Of a stretch of DNA of 64,000 nt, positions 27,258 through 39,100 are shown piece by piece. Source of the DNA: Norana najaformis (lineage: Eukaryota; Annelida; Clitellata; Crassiclitellata; Hormogastridae); contig OZ029927.1 in assembly GCA_964023275.1 (NCBI GenBank), forward strand, positions 11,945,226-12,009,225, in the 5' to 3' direction. Every line of letters begins with the position of its first letter. Position 1 is the stretch's first letter. The notes beneath the pieces were generated by a model. That model worked only from the letters and a program-made list of their open reading frames with translations, was not told where the DNA came from and ran no database searches. Position numbers and translations under genes: made by a program.

Positions 27258-27944
27258 ATGTCATTGCGCTAGTAAAATCTGAATAATTAACAAAAAGAAA
27301 TTATTTGGCCAATTATTTGTCTTAAATGCTTCGGTTTATAAGTGTTATGGAAAATCTGTGTGTCTGCCAGCATGCATTCAATAATACAGCTAGAATTTAA
27401 AGAACTAGGTCAAGAGGAAAGAGCCTTTTTATGCTTTGTGGAAAGTGTTGAAATGCATATTTTGTAATAATAATAATATGTTAAATACGTACGTTTTTCA
27501 TATATTTATGCTAACTGAACAATTATAAAGGCTGATTCATAGTTTGCTTCACATTCATATGCAATCTTTGGGATGTCATAACTGCTCGAGTAAGAAGAAC
27601 CAGAAAGAAACTTTTCATATTGCGCGTCTGCTGTCAGTTAAGCTTCAGTGCCCAACAAAGCCAAGGTTAATAATAACTCATTCTGGGTGCACCTATATTA
27701 TGAACAGTTCTCAAAGGCGTGGACCGGCAGTTGATAAATCTGATGACTTTCCCAAAGTAGTACAGTAGGACAGTCATATTTGATTCATTGCAGACGGATC
27801 TTGAAAGACATTTTAACCAAAGTAAGTAGTCAGACATTAATATAAATTTTTATTTCTTATTCATATCTTAACATAACTTAGGGCAGTCAGAGATTTTTCG
27901 AGAAGTTTTTAGAGGTTTCTGTGTAAATACATGTATTTAATTTC

Positions 27945-28115
27945 TTGCATTACGATATATTACTATTACTATTACTATCAATAATATTATTATCAATATT
28001 ATTATTTATTTATTTACATTATTATCATCATTATAATAATAATAATTTTTATTATTTTTATCAATGTTATTATCAAAATAATTATCATTTTTTATTTTTT
28101 ATTATTATTAGTAGT
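27945..28115. repeat. (ATT)n-rich simple repeat
   Basis: Long runs of ATTATTATTAT with interruptions between the flank block and the upstream region of gene D. Confidence 0.9.
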
Positions 28116-29075
28116 ATCATTAACATTATTCTTTTGCCCGAGGTACCTATGATCTCTCAGGACTAACAACGGAAAAGCCCCGGAGATATAAAATGCCTGG
28201 CTTGGCTTAATCTTGTCAAGCTATTATTTACAATTCTTCTATTATGGTATTTAGTTTATGGTCTGATGCTATTAAAATACACATCTATACAGCGTATAGT
28301 TAGTTACTAAGATTTAAAGTAATTTACAATAGTTAAGTTAATAGCGATCATATTTTAAGGTGTGATATGTTGTACATAGATTCTATCTCAGCTAGCAATC
28401 AATATTAAGGAATTATATAGTCCTATAATTGTTAGATTTTTTATGAATGCTGGATAACTGCAGTAGCAAAGTTTGAAGTGGTTCATCGTCTTATGTTCCA
28501 CTGTGTCGGGCTGTATTTAATTAATAATCATTGTTAAACTGTTAACTTTATTACATTAACACACTTCAATGGTTTAGTGTTAGGCTGCGACATGCTAATG
28601 TCATTGTACACTAAAATATGGATCATGGAACTCTAACAATTAAATTTGTCAATAATTAATTTTAAAAAATCAGCATCATGTAACAAATAAGATTTAGATA
28701 TTTCAATGCTATACGTCCATCGACCAATGTTCGCATAGAAGAAGTATTTTTGGAAGAAGATCCAAGTGTTGCAAAGCAAACTGTTAATAACATAAAATAA
28801 GCAGCAAAACTCTGATTTAAATGTGTGTCAATATTCTAGCAACTAAACGACAAGAAAACTTAAAGTCACCCATTGCAACACTTGTTTACAAGTCTCTGTG
28901 GAGCTTTCTCAAAGCGTCTTTCTGAGGGTCTTTCGGATGACGCGCAAAAGCAACCACTGCATTCCAACACCACTGATGAAAATGTTTTTACTGTCAGAAT
29001 TCTCTAAAACCGCTTTCTTATAAGCTCGTATTGATTCATCGTCATCACTGCTTATTAACACTGCTTGTTTATTAT
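28116..29075. other. Region upstream of gene D
   Basis: No gene is supported. The last 200 bp align with the sequence upstream of gene F (GTTTTACTGTCAG at 28986 and 55879), so it is likely the conserved promoter-proximal region of this gene type. Confidence 0.5.
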
Positions 29076-29083
29076 CAGGTGAC
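29076..29083 (+). promoter_or_regulatory. Conserved CAGGTGAC element upstream of gene D ATG
   Basis: CAGGTGAC lies 24 bases before the ATG, equivalent to the elements before genes C and F. Upstream similarity to gene F extends about 90 bp further. Confidence 0.35.
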
Positions 29084-29099
29084 AGTTTATTCATTCAAA

Positions 29100-32000
29100 A
29101 TGAATTATGTGATCCTTTGTTCCATTCTGGTCCTATGTGTGACCCGTGTTTTTTCAGGTGAGTTCACAGCGTTGAATATTTCTCTATACCCTCTTAGGTT
29201 TTCGTGAATAACAGTGTGGCCTAACATGCATTGCATCTTTAAGAATTACCAGTCGACGCAACTGAATGTGTTTTAAAAATTCATCGGCACGAAAGACAAA
29301 TGTAACTTAAAGCAATCTATAATATGATTTAACTAATTTAACTCTTAGCTTGCATCATTTCAATCAATAATCCAATTCGAAAGACTAATTCTGGAAATTT
29401 AACACAGTTTGAGAGGTCAAGAGGTTCAACACAAAGGGCGTAGGTAACCAGCTTTCTGTCAACAGTTACAACACACTGTATAAACTTATAAGTTATTATC
29501 GAAAATTTGGTATTTCAAGTGTGTCTAAAAAGATGCATTTTCTATATGGTAGTAACAATATCGACACCTGCCATGCAACGAAAGAGTACAGGAGAAAGCT
29601 GCACATTTCGGTGGAATGTCACAGGAAGGTTTACAAATTACACTATCAAAATTCTTTCAACCGGAAGTCCTACAACCTTGGGTCCAAACACCAACCATTC
29701 GTTCAACAGCAATAGAGGCGTTATCACACTTTTCATATGGAATATACAGACCTCAAATGCTGGATATTACTCTTTGTCAATCAGCACAGGACCCTCGACT
29801 GAAGAGAACTCGGTTGCCGTGCTTTTTGTATACGGTCAGTATATGTTCAGTAATAAACTACAAGAATAATCAAACTGATTTCTCAAAGCCTTTGTTTTAA
29901 GTATTTCCGCATTTGTGCGCAAAGTGGGGTAAGTTCAAATGATGGTTTTTATGAAACAGAAAGACATATGATAGACTCTGATTCAAAATTTAATATAAAC
30001 TTTTTGATCTTAGCCGATTTCACTGATCGAGTATGAACTATCTATTTTAATTTAACCTAATCTTATCTTGCTTCATCTAAACGAATCTTATATGGTCTAA
30101 CCGTACATAAAAAGATATTTTATGTTTGGAATATTTGACGACACTATGATTTGACGACACTGATTATGTAATTAGAAACCAACATTATTCGATTTAAAAT
30201 TAGCAAATAATAAATTTGCGAAAATTGCGTTCTTACATTATTTTCAGCGGCTCCTTACACTTACACAGTTCTTGGTGTTGGACGAAACCCAGGTTTTGAG
30301 GGTGATAAAATCGAATTAAATTGTTCAGTCACTTCTAATTCGTTACCTGTGGCGTATCAAAATAAGCTGTACTATTACTGGAACAATATCCGGTATGGCT
30401 CTCTTCGGAACATTTCCAATGGACTTGCATTGCTGCAAAATGGCGACGTTCTTCCTGGATACAGTTATAAGAATGATGGAAAAACTCTAGTTATTGCTTC
30501 AGCTCAGAGCCCAGATGCCAACTTCTATTGTTCAGTCCAAGAAGAAGGATCGCCTTACAAGTCTACCAGTTTTCAGTCGAACTTACAGATCTATAGTAAG
30601 TATCTGTGCTTTATGATAGACTGGTTAAAGTGAGATTGTTACAAAAAATTGCCGATGTTGATGAGTAGCTTTAACTTAGGTGACAAGCCTACCGTTCCGT
30701 GGAATTTGTCACTTGACACAGGCCGTGCACGAAACTTTTTATGCATGGGCCATATACGTATCTAGGTGAGTGATTTTCCGAGCCTATTTCGATGTTCTAG
30801 ACAGCCATGTTGACGGCGTTTTCAAGATACCCAATAGGCGCTATGTAAATTTTGCATATGAATAGAAACACCTGCGCAAATAGACATATGTAAGAGTAAG
30901 TGCAACGCTAATGTATTTTGTGCATGAGCATGACGCCAAACGTATACGTTATTTGTTATATAGACCTACTTATATTCGCTCTTAAACATAGACTTAAACT
31001 TAAACTAAGGCATTGATACGTTCCGGTAAGCCTTCCTTTCCGTACTTGGGACATATATATTGATCATCCTGTCTGATTATTACTCTATAAGTATGTCTGA
31101 GGCTTTCTGACTTTTGATTATTTCGTTTAAAATGGATTTGTTTGTGTTTTAGGTAAACCCTTTACATATTCCTTTATTCCAGCCAGCAGAAAATCCAACA
31201 TAGCGCTTTATTCCTACTTATATTTTAACTTCAAATACGAGGCAAATCCTCCGTTATTATCCTATACCAACTGGAGCTTCGTAAATGCTTCAGGAAGTAC
31301 AACGGAATATCCCGTGGTGTCCAATCCTTTGACCTCTAAAGAATTTTATCTCTCATTGAGAATTGGCTCAGCAAACTCATATGGAAATTACTCTGTCACC
31401 ATAACCAACAGTAACGGATCGAGAACAGAAATTTTCCAAGTTCTTCCTCCAGGTAACTCTAACTGAATTTCTTAAGTACCTTGCTATAACTCTGCTGTAA
31501 CGCATAACTCATCATTTGATGGTCGTTTCTAAGCAAACCTGCATTCCGAAATCATAACCCGCCGAGGAGTATGAAGCCTGCGATCTAGCTAATTAAATAT
31601 GCTGATGGATGTAGAGAACAGTATTTAACAGGATTGCAAACATGTTGTGGGTTAGATAGTAGTCCAGGCAAATTACAGTCATATTATTGTTGGTGTGACA
31701 AGCAAGTAATTAAAATCAGTACTAGCCGACAGCACCAACGTAGATCAACACTGATCTTTAGTCAAATCTCGGTTTTTCCGTAGTGCTGCCTACCCGATTA
31801 AGCTGTAAAATGCATTTCGGCAACACTGCATAGCGAGTTAAACTTGAAAAAAGTTACCCATCAAATTTCTTATTCCAATTAATTTGCCCTGGTATGAGAA
31901 TGACGACAGCACCAAGCGACTTCAGTGCCCTCTTAAACAGCACTACAGCTAACTGTAATGAGCATTCTTGGCTTGTGCTTTTTAATGCTGTACTGAATAT

Positions 32001-34337
32001 TTACAGGACCTCCTGACACTCCGTCGAATTTCAGTGTACAATACATGACACACAGTCTCGTCTCGCTTCAGTGGCGCTGCATGTGGTTTAACGGCGTGCA
32101 ACAAACAGTCTTTGTACGACTAATGGATGTTGCAAACAACGAGGAAGTAGAAACTCAAACTGTTTCTCTTGCAACAGATTGTTACAATTTGGCTTATAGT
32201 ACATTGTTTCAAAACAACATTCAACCAGAGACAGATTACGAGGCCAGCATCTGGTCAACCAATACACTTGGCTCCAGTGATGTCGTCAAGTTGGTGGGTG
32301 TCAGAACTCCTAAAAGGCTCATCTTTGATACTTCTTCCGCTAACATAGCACTTATGGAAACCCAAGCTATAATCAATTTTCACATAGCGGATTCCACTAA
32401 AGCTATAATACGGTTAAATGTAACTTGTTGCGTTGAGATAACGACTCAATGCAATAATAAATCGTACATCATAGCCAACACAGACAACCAAATTGTATAT
32501 AACAATTTACCAACTGGAAATGAATATGTTTTCGACTTCACCGTGTATGACACTGACGGCTACACCTACATATACATTATGGCGATTGAGAAAGGCGTGC
32601 AAGTGTCAAGAGCAGGTGGTAAGTCTACTACCATAAAAAACATGGTTAATAACTATCAAACGTTCAGTAATCATTGACATAAGCTAAATATAAATTTTTG
32701 AAAGAAATAAATTAAGCATACGTTAAGTAAAAGTAGCCTAGCATTAAGAATTAAATTATATAGAAAAATAAATAACTTCTTAGTCTCTCTTCCTGCTTTC
32801 CCTTAGCGCCGGCAAAACATTCTTTCGTCATGTTTTGTGTTGTTATGTCGGAAGAGATTAGGTCGGAAAAGTCTCTCCGGATGTGGTGCCATATAATTTT
32901 GTGATTACAATTACATATTACAACAGAAATTGTATGGAAACGTAAGAGGAATTACCAATTTATAAGCTTTTTATGAATATATTGTCATCGCTTTTTGACA
33001 TAATTATGTTGATGCACATCACCTGAATTATTGATTGGGTGGGCTGGGTAGATCCGACGAAGAACAATGCATGTGAGAGAAACACCGAGAAAGGAAATTC
33101 TCTGCTCGTCGCAGTCATTGTTCTGGCCGTCCTTTTTGGAATCGCTGTCCTGGCCTTGATCGGTTGTCTAATCGCTTTTCTTGCCTTCAGATGTCGTCAG
33201 GATTCACCTCAGGTTGGTCTATAGCTTTTTGATAGGTTAGAACTCTAAGCAGAGGTGGGAACGTAAAAATGACTAAGTCGTCATTTTAATTAATACTCGC
33301 AAAAATTAATGTCAAAACATACTCTTTACTCTTAGCCATACCTATGACCTCTTGCCCCTAAACTAGTGTAATAAACAACATTGTATATTATATATATATC
33401 ACCAAACACTCATAGCTGAAGCACAGTGTGACAGTAGCAATCCAACAACCAGGTATTTACTGTGAAGGTCAAGTACAGTCATATATGGAGGTTTGGGCGC
33501 TCGCTTTGGGGCATTGAGTATGCGAGTTCAAGCCTCCTTGAGACGGTTACTGTGTAGGGATCATGAGCAAATCTTTCACCTACACAAATATTGTTTAGGA
33601 CCATCAGTTGATGCTTTGTCATTAGATAGTCGCTCTGTGAATAGAGAAATAATAATAATAATAATAAATGTAATGATAACGACGACAACAACAACTACAG
33701 TAATAATAATATTAATAATAATAAAAATAACGATAGTGATAACAATAATAATGTGGAAGAAAATTACGCTGATGAGGATGTGGAGGACGAAGAGCCGCAG
33801 AAGACGATGTTGGTGGGGTGCGCGGTTAGCGGTAAAGAAAAAATTTAAGTGTAAAACATTTATTTTGTTCACATGCCTCCATATAAGCAACTGGAAAAAT
33901 GTGGTCCCGATGTCGAAAGACTGTTTGGCTAATGCGCAAACAACGACGCTAACAATCCAACGACAGGACACCTTTTATACCCTTCCAAATTTCGTTGGTG
34001 CTCATTTCCCGGCCAATAAATAAACAATTACTGTCTGAGCGGCTACCAAGATGCGTGGTACCCCATTAGTAACCAGGTTCAATATCTAACAACTAACAAT
34101 AAAACTTCTAGTAATGGTGGTGTTGTTGGTGGTGATAGCTTTGTGCGTACAATGGTTTCTCTGTTTCAATAGCAATCCTTAGGATCTCCGCATAAGAACC
34201 AATCACCTAAAGCAAGAAAAGAAGAGACATCCTTTGATCAAGAAGATAACTATGAGCAAATGAACATGGATTCGCCGAGGGATGACAATTTCTACTCACC
34301 GCTGGATGGAACGGTGGACAGACCTGGAACATTTTGA
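29100..34337 (+). CDS. Receptor gene D: intact Ig/FN3 single-pass receptor with ITAM-like tail (Alr-like)
   Basis: Exons 29100-29157, 29553-29834, 30248-30595, 31153-31452, 32007-32618, 33052-33212, 34173-34337 (TGA) join in frame to 641 residues. Signal peptide MNYVILCSILVLCVTRVFS. D1 (20-113) has ESCTFRW and NAGYYSL without the F-strand Cys. D2 (114-229) has ELNC and FYCSVQEEGS. D3 (230-329) has TNWSF and YGNYSV. FN3 pair 330-533. The helix is about 551-579 (VAVIVLAVLFGIAVLALIGC). The tail carries YEQM (Y614), ten residues, then YSPL (Y628), close to the ITAM spacing rule but with Met at the first hydrophobic site. The FN3 donor could be three bases earlier. The transmembrane exon acceptor (GGGCTGGGTAG) has a poor pyrimidine tract. 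A polyadenylation-type AATAAA lies at 34549. Closest paralog here is F. Confidence 0.85.
33485..33655 (+). mobile_element. tRNA-like SINE with (AAT)n tail
   Basis: Related to 55645-55800. Both have CCTTGAGACGGTTACTG / CCCTGAGACGGTTGCTG, AGGGATCATGAGCAA and TTGATGCTTWGTCATTAGAT in order. A B-box-like GAGTTCAAGCC lies at 33528. It ends in the AAT repeat as a SINE tail. It lies in the transmembrane-to-tail intron of gene D. Confidence 0.7.
33646..33755. repeat. (AAT)n-rich simple repeat
   Basis: AATAATAATAAT runs with ACGACGACAAC interruptions, the likely expanded tail of the SINE. The long frames across it on both strands are low-complexity. Confidence 0.85.
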
Positions 34338-34424
34338 AATATCGTCACCTAGACATTCGCGATGAAGGTGAAATAAGAGACAATAAGGTGAAACAGAAAA
34401 AGGAGTTGGTGATGGCGTTCTTGA

Positions 34425-34449
34425 CAACGATGATGATGATGATGATGAT
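34425..34449. repeat. (GAT)n microsatellite
   Basis: Eight or so GAT units about 90 bp after the gene D stop codon, probably in its 3'UTR. Confidence 0.85.
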
Positions 34450-34689
34450 TTTTGCATTGGTGTTGATGTTCATGGTGTTAGGGCAGCGGTGTTAAAAGGG
34501 AAGAAGAATGCCATGTTGATGAAGTAGAAGACGATGACGATGATGATAAATAAAAGAAGGAAATCGAGATGAAAGAGCAAGAAGGGGGAGATGGAAGGCT
34601 GTGACAAAACAGGGTGAAAAAAAGAGCAGAAGAGGATTATAAAGAATAAAGAAGCGGTGGAACAGGACAAGAAAAGAGGAAAGCATTTT

Positions 34690-35112
34690 AGACGGTATTC
34701 ATAATAGAATACCGTCAGCTTCAGTAGGTCTTCAACTCTGCCCCGACTTCTTGCCAATCTGCAGAAGCTCCATCATATATCGCATTATTCGAGGGAAACA
34801 TTTCACTGGGTTTCTGTCGAGAAGCGAATAAAGCTCAAGACTCTCCTCGGACTGGCCTCGTTGGTCGTTCGCACAGTACTGACATACATTAGGGCGCTCT
34901 GTGGTCTAGTCTCGAGTCAGCCGAGTCGGCGATCGTTGCCCTCTGCTGTCCGTCGAGATATGCAGGCGCCGCCCTTCCGCATATCACCTCGAGCCCACCC
35001 GACCCTCTCCAGTGTGAAAACCTTTCACTGGAACGCTGCACAACCGTGGTTAACATTTGACTCTGTTCAGCAAACATTTTCAAACTGCCTTGAAACGCAT
35101 TTATTTAGATAA
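34690..35112 (+). mobile_element. Degenerate CR1/L2-type LINE, 3' end of reverse transcriptase
   Basis: In shifting frames the sequence follows the C-terminus of CR1/L2 polymerases: an HW-x-x-V-E-KR-x-K-L-K-like stretch, VRTVLTYIRALCG-like linker, PSAVRRDMQAP, SVKTFHWNAAQPWLTF and a final CLETHLFR. Several stops and frameshifts make it a dead copy. It is followed by a CATA-type microsatellite, perhaps its tail. Clade assignment is by pattern only. Confidence 0.6.
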
Positions 35113-35164
35113 GTCTTTTTTGCGGTATTTCGTAAGGTACTTAAAAGGCACTGTATTTAGTGTC

Positions 35165-35350
35165 TTCATACATCTATTCATACATATATACATGCATACA
35201 TGCATGCATACATACACACGTACATAAACACATGCAAATATGCATATATACATACATGCATTCGTAGATCCATACATTCATACATACAGTCATACATGAA
35301 TGTGTACATATATTCATTCAAACATACATACTTACATACATACATACATT
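35165..35350. repeat. (CATA)n-type microsatellite
   Basis: Imperfect CATACATACATA and CATGCATGCATA runs. Confidence 0.95.
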
Positions 35351-35934
35351 TTGTTTTATTTTCTACTTACCAGAGAAATCATTACCATTGAGACTCCAAC
35401 TGATTCGACGAGGAACAGGAAACAATTCCATTCCGAAGAGAATAACAAAGAGGAGAGGCTGACAGAGGACAAACAAATTTTGCTGTGCTTTAGTTTTAAC
35501 TCAAATTGAGTTTTATAAGATTTTATTTTGTGGGTTTAATTGAGCTCGAAGAATTAAATGATATAAATATTCCGTAACAATTAACTTATTGGTGGCTATT
35601 ATGTCAGTGACTCTTATCTTAGAAAGCCGCATGTTGATCGGATTTTGTTGCTTATATTGTGCTTATGTCACTCTCGATTTTCATCCATGACATTGAAATG
35701 GGAACATACTTTAATTTAAAATTATTTTAACACATAAGTTTTAAGTTGCGGGTTAAAATCTACCGAATAATTTGCAATATTTAGGCGAAATTTACTTCCT
35801 GTGCGTATGATGTATTGCTATGCTACAGGCGGATTTGATAAAATCAGCATGCGAACTTTATGCAACGTGACTATTAAGATGCTTACCATTGTGTCTAGTT
35901 ATTATTTCTGCATTTATTAAGCGACACTGTCTGA

Positions 35935-36010
35935 TGACTAAGCATCAATCGATGGCTCAAAGCAACTGTGAGCGAAGGTTTTGCCCAAGATCCCTACCCC
36001 AGTTACGGGA
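35935..36010 (-). mobile_element. 3' part of the same SINE family, reversed
   Basis: The reverse complement reads AGGGATCTTGGGCAAAACCTTCGCTCACAGTTGCT then TTGATGCTTAGTCATCAGA, matching the body of the SINE at 55645-55800. The tRNA-like head is missing. Confidence 0.6.
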
Positions 36011-37417
36011 ATGAGTAACAGTCTTCAGTTAATACTAATAATATTACAATGGATATAAATAGAACTTTGGTCACAAGTGGAGAGATAGCGTGAGTTTTCT
36101 GGTTCTTTTGCAGTTTTTCATATGTGTTTCTATAGTTTTTATTTGTTTTTAGTTTTAATTGTGTTATCTGTCCGCTTTTTGTGAAATAAAGTATCTATAT
36201 TATTTAAAATGAGTTAAAAGGTGGCTAAAGTAATGAGTCAAGACAATCAGCTCATGGCTCTGTTCTGATCTTTTACCATTTAACCAATGGTTATTGGGTA
36301 TTGTTTCAAACAACGTAAAAGTTATGATTATTTATAATATGTAATTCATTACACAAAATGACTATATATATGTTTGAAATGAATGTATGTTTGTACATAT
36401 ATATGTATGTATCAAGACACTTAATATAGCGCCTTTTAAATGCCTTTCAAAAGCGCTTCAAGGATGATTGATCCAAGAGAGTGCCCTTGAAATAAGCTTG
36501 AAAAAAGGCAAATGCCACATTACGTGAAACAATGCAAGATTGCATGAAGGTAATATGTCATGTGTGAGTTTCATTAAATGCATAATTTATACAGTATAAG
36601 TCGACATCAATCCCTATTCTTTCGTCTCCTCTATAGAATCCTTCACCTTCCCAAATGCATCACAGCCTTTACAAACATCTAATGAACTTTTATTGCCTTT
36701 TAACGAATTAAACTTAGGCAAATGCCCTAATATTCAGTAAACTTAGCCACTAGGCCTATTACACCTTTGTCGAAAAGTTTTCGATGGCGTGCCAGACCAC
36801 ATGCCATCGTAACAATTTATTCACGGAAGCATTATATCTACGACAAATACTGAAGACATAGGTCTACTTAACATAGTAGTTCCAGCTAAAAGCGATACAA
36901 CTTTGAGGACTAATATTGTTACAGGCGTATAACGATTCAAAAATTACTATATCTTACCTCTTCGACATAAATTTTGTCGAGTTTACATTAGATTAAATAG
37001 CAGTGTTGCTTTTACACTGCTGGGTAGGTGGAACTTCTTTTTATAATAACTGTTTGGAAAGATGGGATGTTAGAAGAGTCGCCAGGTGAGTGCACCCTTC
37101 AGTGAGAATGAACATTTTAGGGGTGCCCTGTTGGTAAAGCAATTGGACAGTTCGGTTAACATTGCAACATCGAAGCAAGTAGAACTTGAATAAATTAAAT
37201 AATATCAAAACTTCGTCTGTATTGTTGTCTCTTTGACCGTTGGTGCATTTTGCATCATATATCTATATGTAAAGATGTTCTACTCTTCTAAAACAACTCT
37301 TCAACATATTCAACAACTCGTTATTAAAACGCGACACTATCAGAAGGCACACTTTGCACACAGTGTCAATATGTTTCCAATTTACTTTAACCTAAAATAA
37401 CTAATCGAAATTGTAAT
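36011..37417. other. Gene-free stretch
   Basis: No gene is supported. It contains a copy of the dispersed ATAGCGCCTTTT...AAAGCGCTTCAAGG repeat at 36425-36470 and AT-rich DNA. Confidence 0.55.
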
Positions 37418-37490
37418 CGTAGACTGCGGATTTTTACAGCGCCCAACGAAAGCTAAGTCGCGGGAACCAGCTTATTCACAGGCGCTCATG
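37418..37490 (+). repeat. Inverted-repeat partner of 40700-40775
   Basis: GTAATCGTA, TTACAGCGCC, AAAGC, then ACCAGCTTATTCACAGGCGC is the reverse complement of the segment at about 40700-40775, with gaps. The two lie about 3.3 kb apart in opposite orientation. They may be two copies of one short element or the ends of a larger one. Confidence 0.65.
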
Positions 37491-37679
37491 AAAACAAAAT
37501 CTATGGGCAAGAATGGTTTGGTTCCAGGTCAAAATCCAACTGTCAGGCAGGCAGGTGGTCAGACGGCTACAGTAGGTGTGTTTGGAATTGTATCTGGGGT
37601 TTACGTGGCGCAGAACACAATTAATCTGTGTTTGAACCACTAAAATATGCATCCAGTTTTGATATCAACTTAACGAATC

Positions 37680-39100
37680 ATTAACTGAGCCTTAGCTTAT
37701 TCATGGCCTCTACCGCATACAATGCACAGCCCGTGCACTCACGATCCAGAACATAAATTCTGCTGCAGGTCAACATTCGCATAAACTAGGACTATGGGCG
37801 GAGAAGATAAAATTATATGCTGTCTGGCCATAAAAATTCGCCGAAACTTTATAATCAGTTTTATAACGTTTTATTTGCAAATGTGCATGTATAGCTTTAC
37901 AGGCCTAAGGGTGTGTGCCTCGTTGCTATTACCATTTGCCTGTCGAATAACTTGAACATAAACTTCTCAACTAGCCTCACGTTAGCTACACTTAGTATGC
38001 AACCATTTTTGTTGGCAATTTTGTGACTCACTCGTGGCTTAATACAGTTTTAAAGGGGCAGAGAAAACCATTCAGTAAGTTTGAAATCAACCTGGGGTAA
38101 ATTACGAATCCTACGGGGTAATAACCATGGACAAGTTGTTTGACACACTTGTTTGGCGCCTCATACATAATGAACTTGCGAGCGTTATAAAATCAATTGA
38201 TTTTGCCCTATGCTAAAAATGTCCTAGATTTCATTTCACTAGTAAAATCTGAATAATAGTAAACAACGACCGGAGCTTCTCGCCCACTCCCCCTCCCTCT
38301 TCCGTAAGCACTTGAAGACCGTATTATTCCCCAGTTCTGGGACGGTGAGCCGGGACCGCCTCTGATGAGGTCACCTTGAAGCGGTGCTTTACAAGTTTAC
38401 GATTATTATCACGATTACGATTACGAAAAACAAATTGTTTGGTCAAGTATATTTAAGACTCACTGCTTGAATTAAATGCTTCGGTTGTTATAAATGTTAG
38501 GGGAAATCTGCTTGTCTGCTAGCTTGCATTGAATGATGCTGCTAGAATTCAAAGGACTAGGTCAAGAGGAACGAGACTTTTTGATACTTGATGAAGTGTT
38601 GCCATGCGTAGATAGTAATAAAATACATTAAATACGTACGTTTCACATAACTTTATGCTTTTTACACAAGTTCACTGGAATTAAAATAGTGCGTAAAGAA
38701 GTTCGCCGCACATTCAAATGCAATCTTTTGGATGTCATAACTGCTCCGATAAGAAGAGCAAGGAAGAGACTTTATATAGCGCTTCTACTATCAGTTAAGC
38801 TTCAGTGCCCAACAAATTGATGGTTAATGATCGCTCATTTTGTGTACACCCATATCATCAACAGTCCTCATAGGCGTTGGCCTGCGGTTGATAATTCTTC
38901 TGGCTTTCTTAAAGCAGTGCAGAAGGACAGCCTTGTTGGATGAATTACAGAGAGTACTTTAAAGACATTTTAACCAAAGTAAGTAATCAGACATTAATAC
39001 CATTGCCATTTCTTAACCAATTTTTAGCGTAGTTTAGTCTAGTGAGAGGGTCTTCGAGAAATAAATATTTGATTACATTACAATACATTACAATATAAAT
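37680..39100 (+). repeat. Partial third copy of the flank block
   Basis: Matches about 25550-27880 and 50640-52090 in order: CACTCACGATCCAGAACATAA, GGACTATGGGCGGA, GTGTGTGCCTCRTTGCTATTA, CTAGTAAAATCTGAATAA and GGATGTCATAACTGCTC. It lacks the solo LTR and the tRNA-like head of the SINE. It lies upstream of gene E. Confidence 0.7.

Larger units (their letters stand above)
24196..27870 (+). repeat. Duplicated flank block downstream of gene C, distal part
   Basis: Matches 49170-52110 throughout, and its later part (about 25550-27860) also matches 37680-39050. Shared landmarks are the GATAACATAAC run at 25450 versus 50530, ACCATGGGCGGATAAG at 25654 versus 50733, and GGATGTCAYAACTG at 27571 versus 51794. 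The LTR at 26467-27257 is absent from both other copies. A short frame at 27544-27768 is partly kept in the copy at 51791-52006 but resembles no known protein. Confidence 0.75.

Noticed and set aside
27544-27768. Frame with a related frame at 51791-52006
   Set aside because: Both are in the duplicated flank. The third copy near 38720 is interrupted, the N-termini differ, and no known protein is recognised.
33493-34023. 176-codon plus-strand and 131-codon minus-strand frames
   Set aside because: Cross the SINE and AAT microsatellite in the intron of gene D.
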